A DNA stretch of 7,242 bases from Treponema sp. (GTDB lineage: Bacteria > Spirochaetota > Spirochaetia > Treponematales > Breznakiellaceae), in the NCBI GenBank assembly GCA_031273835.1, contig JAISRD010000006.1:1-7242 (forward strand), read 5' to 3'. Below are positions 6,362 to 7,242 of the stretch, piece by piece. Below the pieces are notes generated by a model. That model ran no database searches. It had not been told where the DNA came from and saw only the letters and a list, made by a program, of their open reading frames with translations. The stretch's first letter is position 1. The number at the start of each line of letters is the position of its first letter. The translations under genes and the position numbers were made by a program.

Positions 6362-7242
6362 TCAAGCCCTTGTAAGAAAGGCCGGTTTGAACACTAAAAG
6401 CAGCGCCGGGATAACCGTAAGGCTCACCAGGGCGCTGGTCCCCATGGTAAGGGTGATAAGAAGCCCCAGCTCTCCCATCATGTTAAAACTGGAAAAGAAG
6501 AGCACCGCGAAACCCGCCCCCACCGATACCGCGTTAATGATAATCGCCTTCCCCGCGATGGCAAAGGTGGCCCCCAGGAAATCCCTGATCCTGGCCCCTC
6601 CCCGGTCCCCCAAAAAGGCAAGCCCCCCGCCTCCGGTTTCGGCGGCAAGCTCCCGCTTGAAGGCCTCCATGTAATGTATCGTATAGTCGATGCCTATCCC
6701 CACCGCGAGGCTGGCGATGAGGGAAGTGCCGATGTTAAGCTTGATCCCCAAAAATCCCATGACGGCGAAGTTGATCACGATGGAAATCATCAGGGGGGCT
6801 ATGCCGATAAGCCCCGCCGCGGCGGAACGGTTCGACAGGGCGATGATAAGGAACACCAGGACCAGGGAAAAGACCAGGGAGATAAGCTGGGAACGGACCA
6901 CCTGCCGGTTAAGGGAGGACTCGACCATGGCGCTGCCCCCGATGGTAACCTCTATGTCCCTGGGGAAACGGGCATCGATAAAGCGGCGTATTTCCTCCAC
7001 CGCCCGGCCCGTGTCGGCGTCCCCCAGGGTACGGAGCTGTACGGTGGTCCTTACGGCCCTGGGCTCCAGGGGATCGTCGGCATAGGCGCCGATATTGCCC
7101 GAAAGCAGCATGAGGTAATTTGAAACCAGGCCGGACAATTCCCCGGCGCTTTGTTTGCCGTACTTGGCGGGGTCCGCGGGTATCTCGTAATACGAGGCCC
7201 CCTGATAATTGACGAGCTTCCTCAATTCCCCGAGGAGTTCCG
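6362..7242 (-). CDS. RND/MMPL-superfamily transporter, C-terminal part (5' end outside window)
   Basis: The frame enters from the right edge without a start (its first complete codon is 7240-7238) and gives 292 codons to TGA at 6364-6362; family members run to roughly 750-900 residues, so most of the gene is missing. The first third is the end of a periplasmic domain, closing with the typical segment before TM8 (TIGGSAMVESSLNRQ). Five transmembrane helices follow, matching TM8-TM12 of the RND fold: about 6886-6836, 6817-6752, 6730-6668, 6550-6488 and 6469-6389. The hallmark GIGIDYTIHYMEAFKREL lies at 6700-6647, with the conserved Asp (6688-6686) of the MMPL signature. Such inner-membrane proteins use the proton gradient to move hydrophobic molecules such as lipids. 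It is the first visible gene of the operon with the LolA-like protein and the barrel. A TTG at 7225 could be mistaken for a start, but the codons upstream (ELLGE) continue the family sequence. Confidence 0.87.
   Translation of the reverse strand, partial: ELLGELRKLVNYQGASYYEIPADPAKYGKQSAGELSGLVSNYLMLLSGNIGAYADDPLEPRAVRTTVQLRTLGDADTGRAVEEIRRFIDARFPRDIEVTIGGSAMVESSLNRQVVRSQLISLVFSLVLVFLIIALSNRSAAAGLIGIAPLMISIVINFAVMGFLGIKLNIGTSLIASLAVGIGIDYTIHYMEAFKRELAAETGGGGLAFLGDRGGARIRDFLGATFAIAGKAIIINAVSVGAGFAVLFFSSFNMMGELGLLITLTMGTSALVSLTVIPALLLVFKPAFLTRA

Noticed and set aside
6674..7123. Plus-strand open frames opposite the MMPL transporter gene
   Set aside because: They are antisense to a frame with five membrane helices and the MMPL Asp signature; their composition is shadow-like.
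7223..7225. TTG as start of a 287-residue transporter
   Set aside because: The frame continues upstream to the window edge with family-like sequence, and a 287-residue protein would lack the N-terminal half required by the RND fold.

Overview
This 7.2 kb window looks like chromosomal DNA from a GC-rich spirochete, most likely a Treponema-type organism. The evidence is a long-clade pyrophosphate-dependent phosphofructokinase of the kind found in Treponema and Borrelia, exported proteins with signal peptides of the '...LPLAAQ' style, and an envelope gene set typical of diderms. The assignment rests on recognising protein families by eye and not on any search.

Layout. Positions 1-17 probably hold the first codons of a divergent minus-strand gene with a strong Shine-Dalgarno. 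Positions 18-170 are a divergent control region with weak promoter-like boxes and a short direct repeat. A plus-strand pair follows: pfp (PPi-dependent phosphofructokinase, 171-1826) and an exported DUF4139-family protein (1823-3904), joined by an ATGA stop/start overlap. A 34-bp convergent junction holds nested inverted repeats. The rest is a minus-strand operon, read right to left: the C-terminal part of an RND/MMPL-superfamily membrane transporter (6362 to beyond 7242), a periplasmic LolA-like protein (5558-6343), and a DUF1302-like outer-membrane beta-barrel with an acidic Gly/Asp repeat extension (3939-5561). The last two overlap by ATGA.

How the genes fit together. The plus-strand pair couples a central glycolytic/gluconeogenic enzyme to an envelope protein, with no obvious functional link. 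The minus-strand operon is the more interesting unit. Inner-membrane RND pump, periplasmic LolA-fold carrier and outer-membrane barrel are three parts that could together move a hydrophobic molecule across the envelope. It resembles the MMPL/DUF1329/DUF1302 clusters of Proteobacteria. The substrate cannot be read from the sequence. No RNA genes, CRISPR arrays, insertion sequences or prophage genes were seen.
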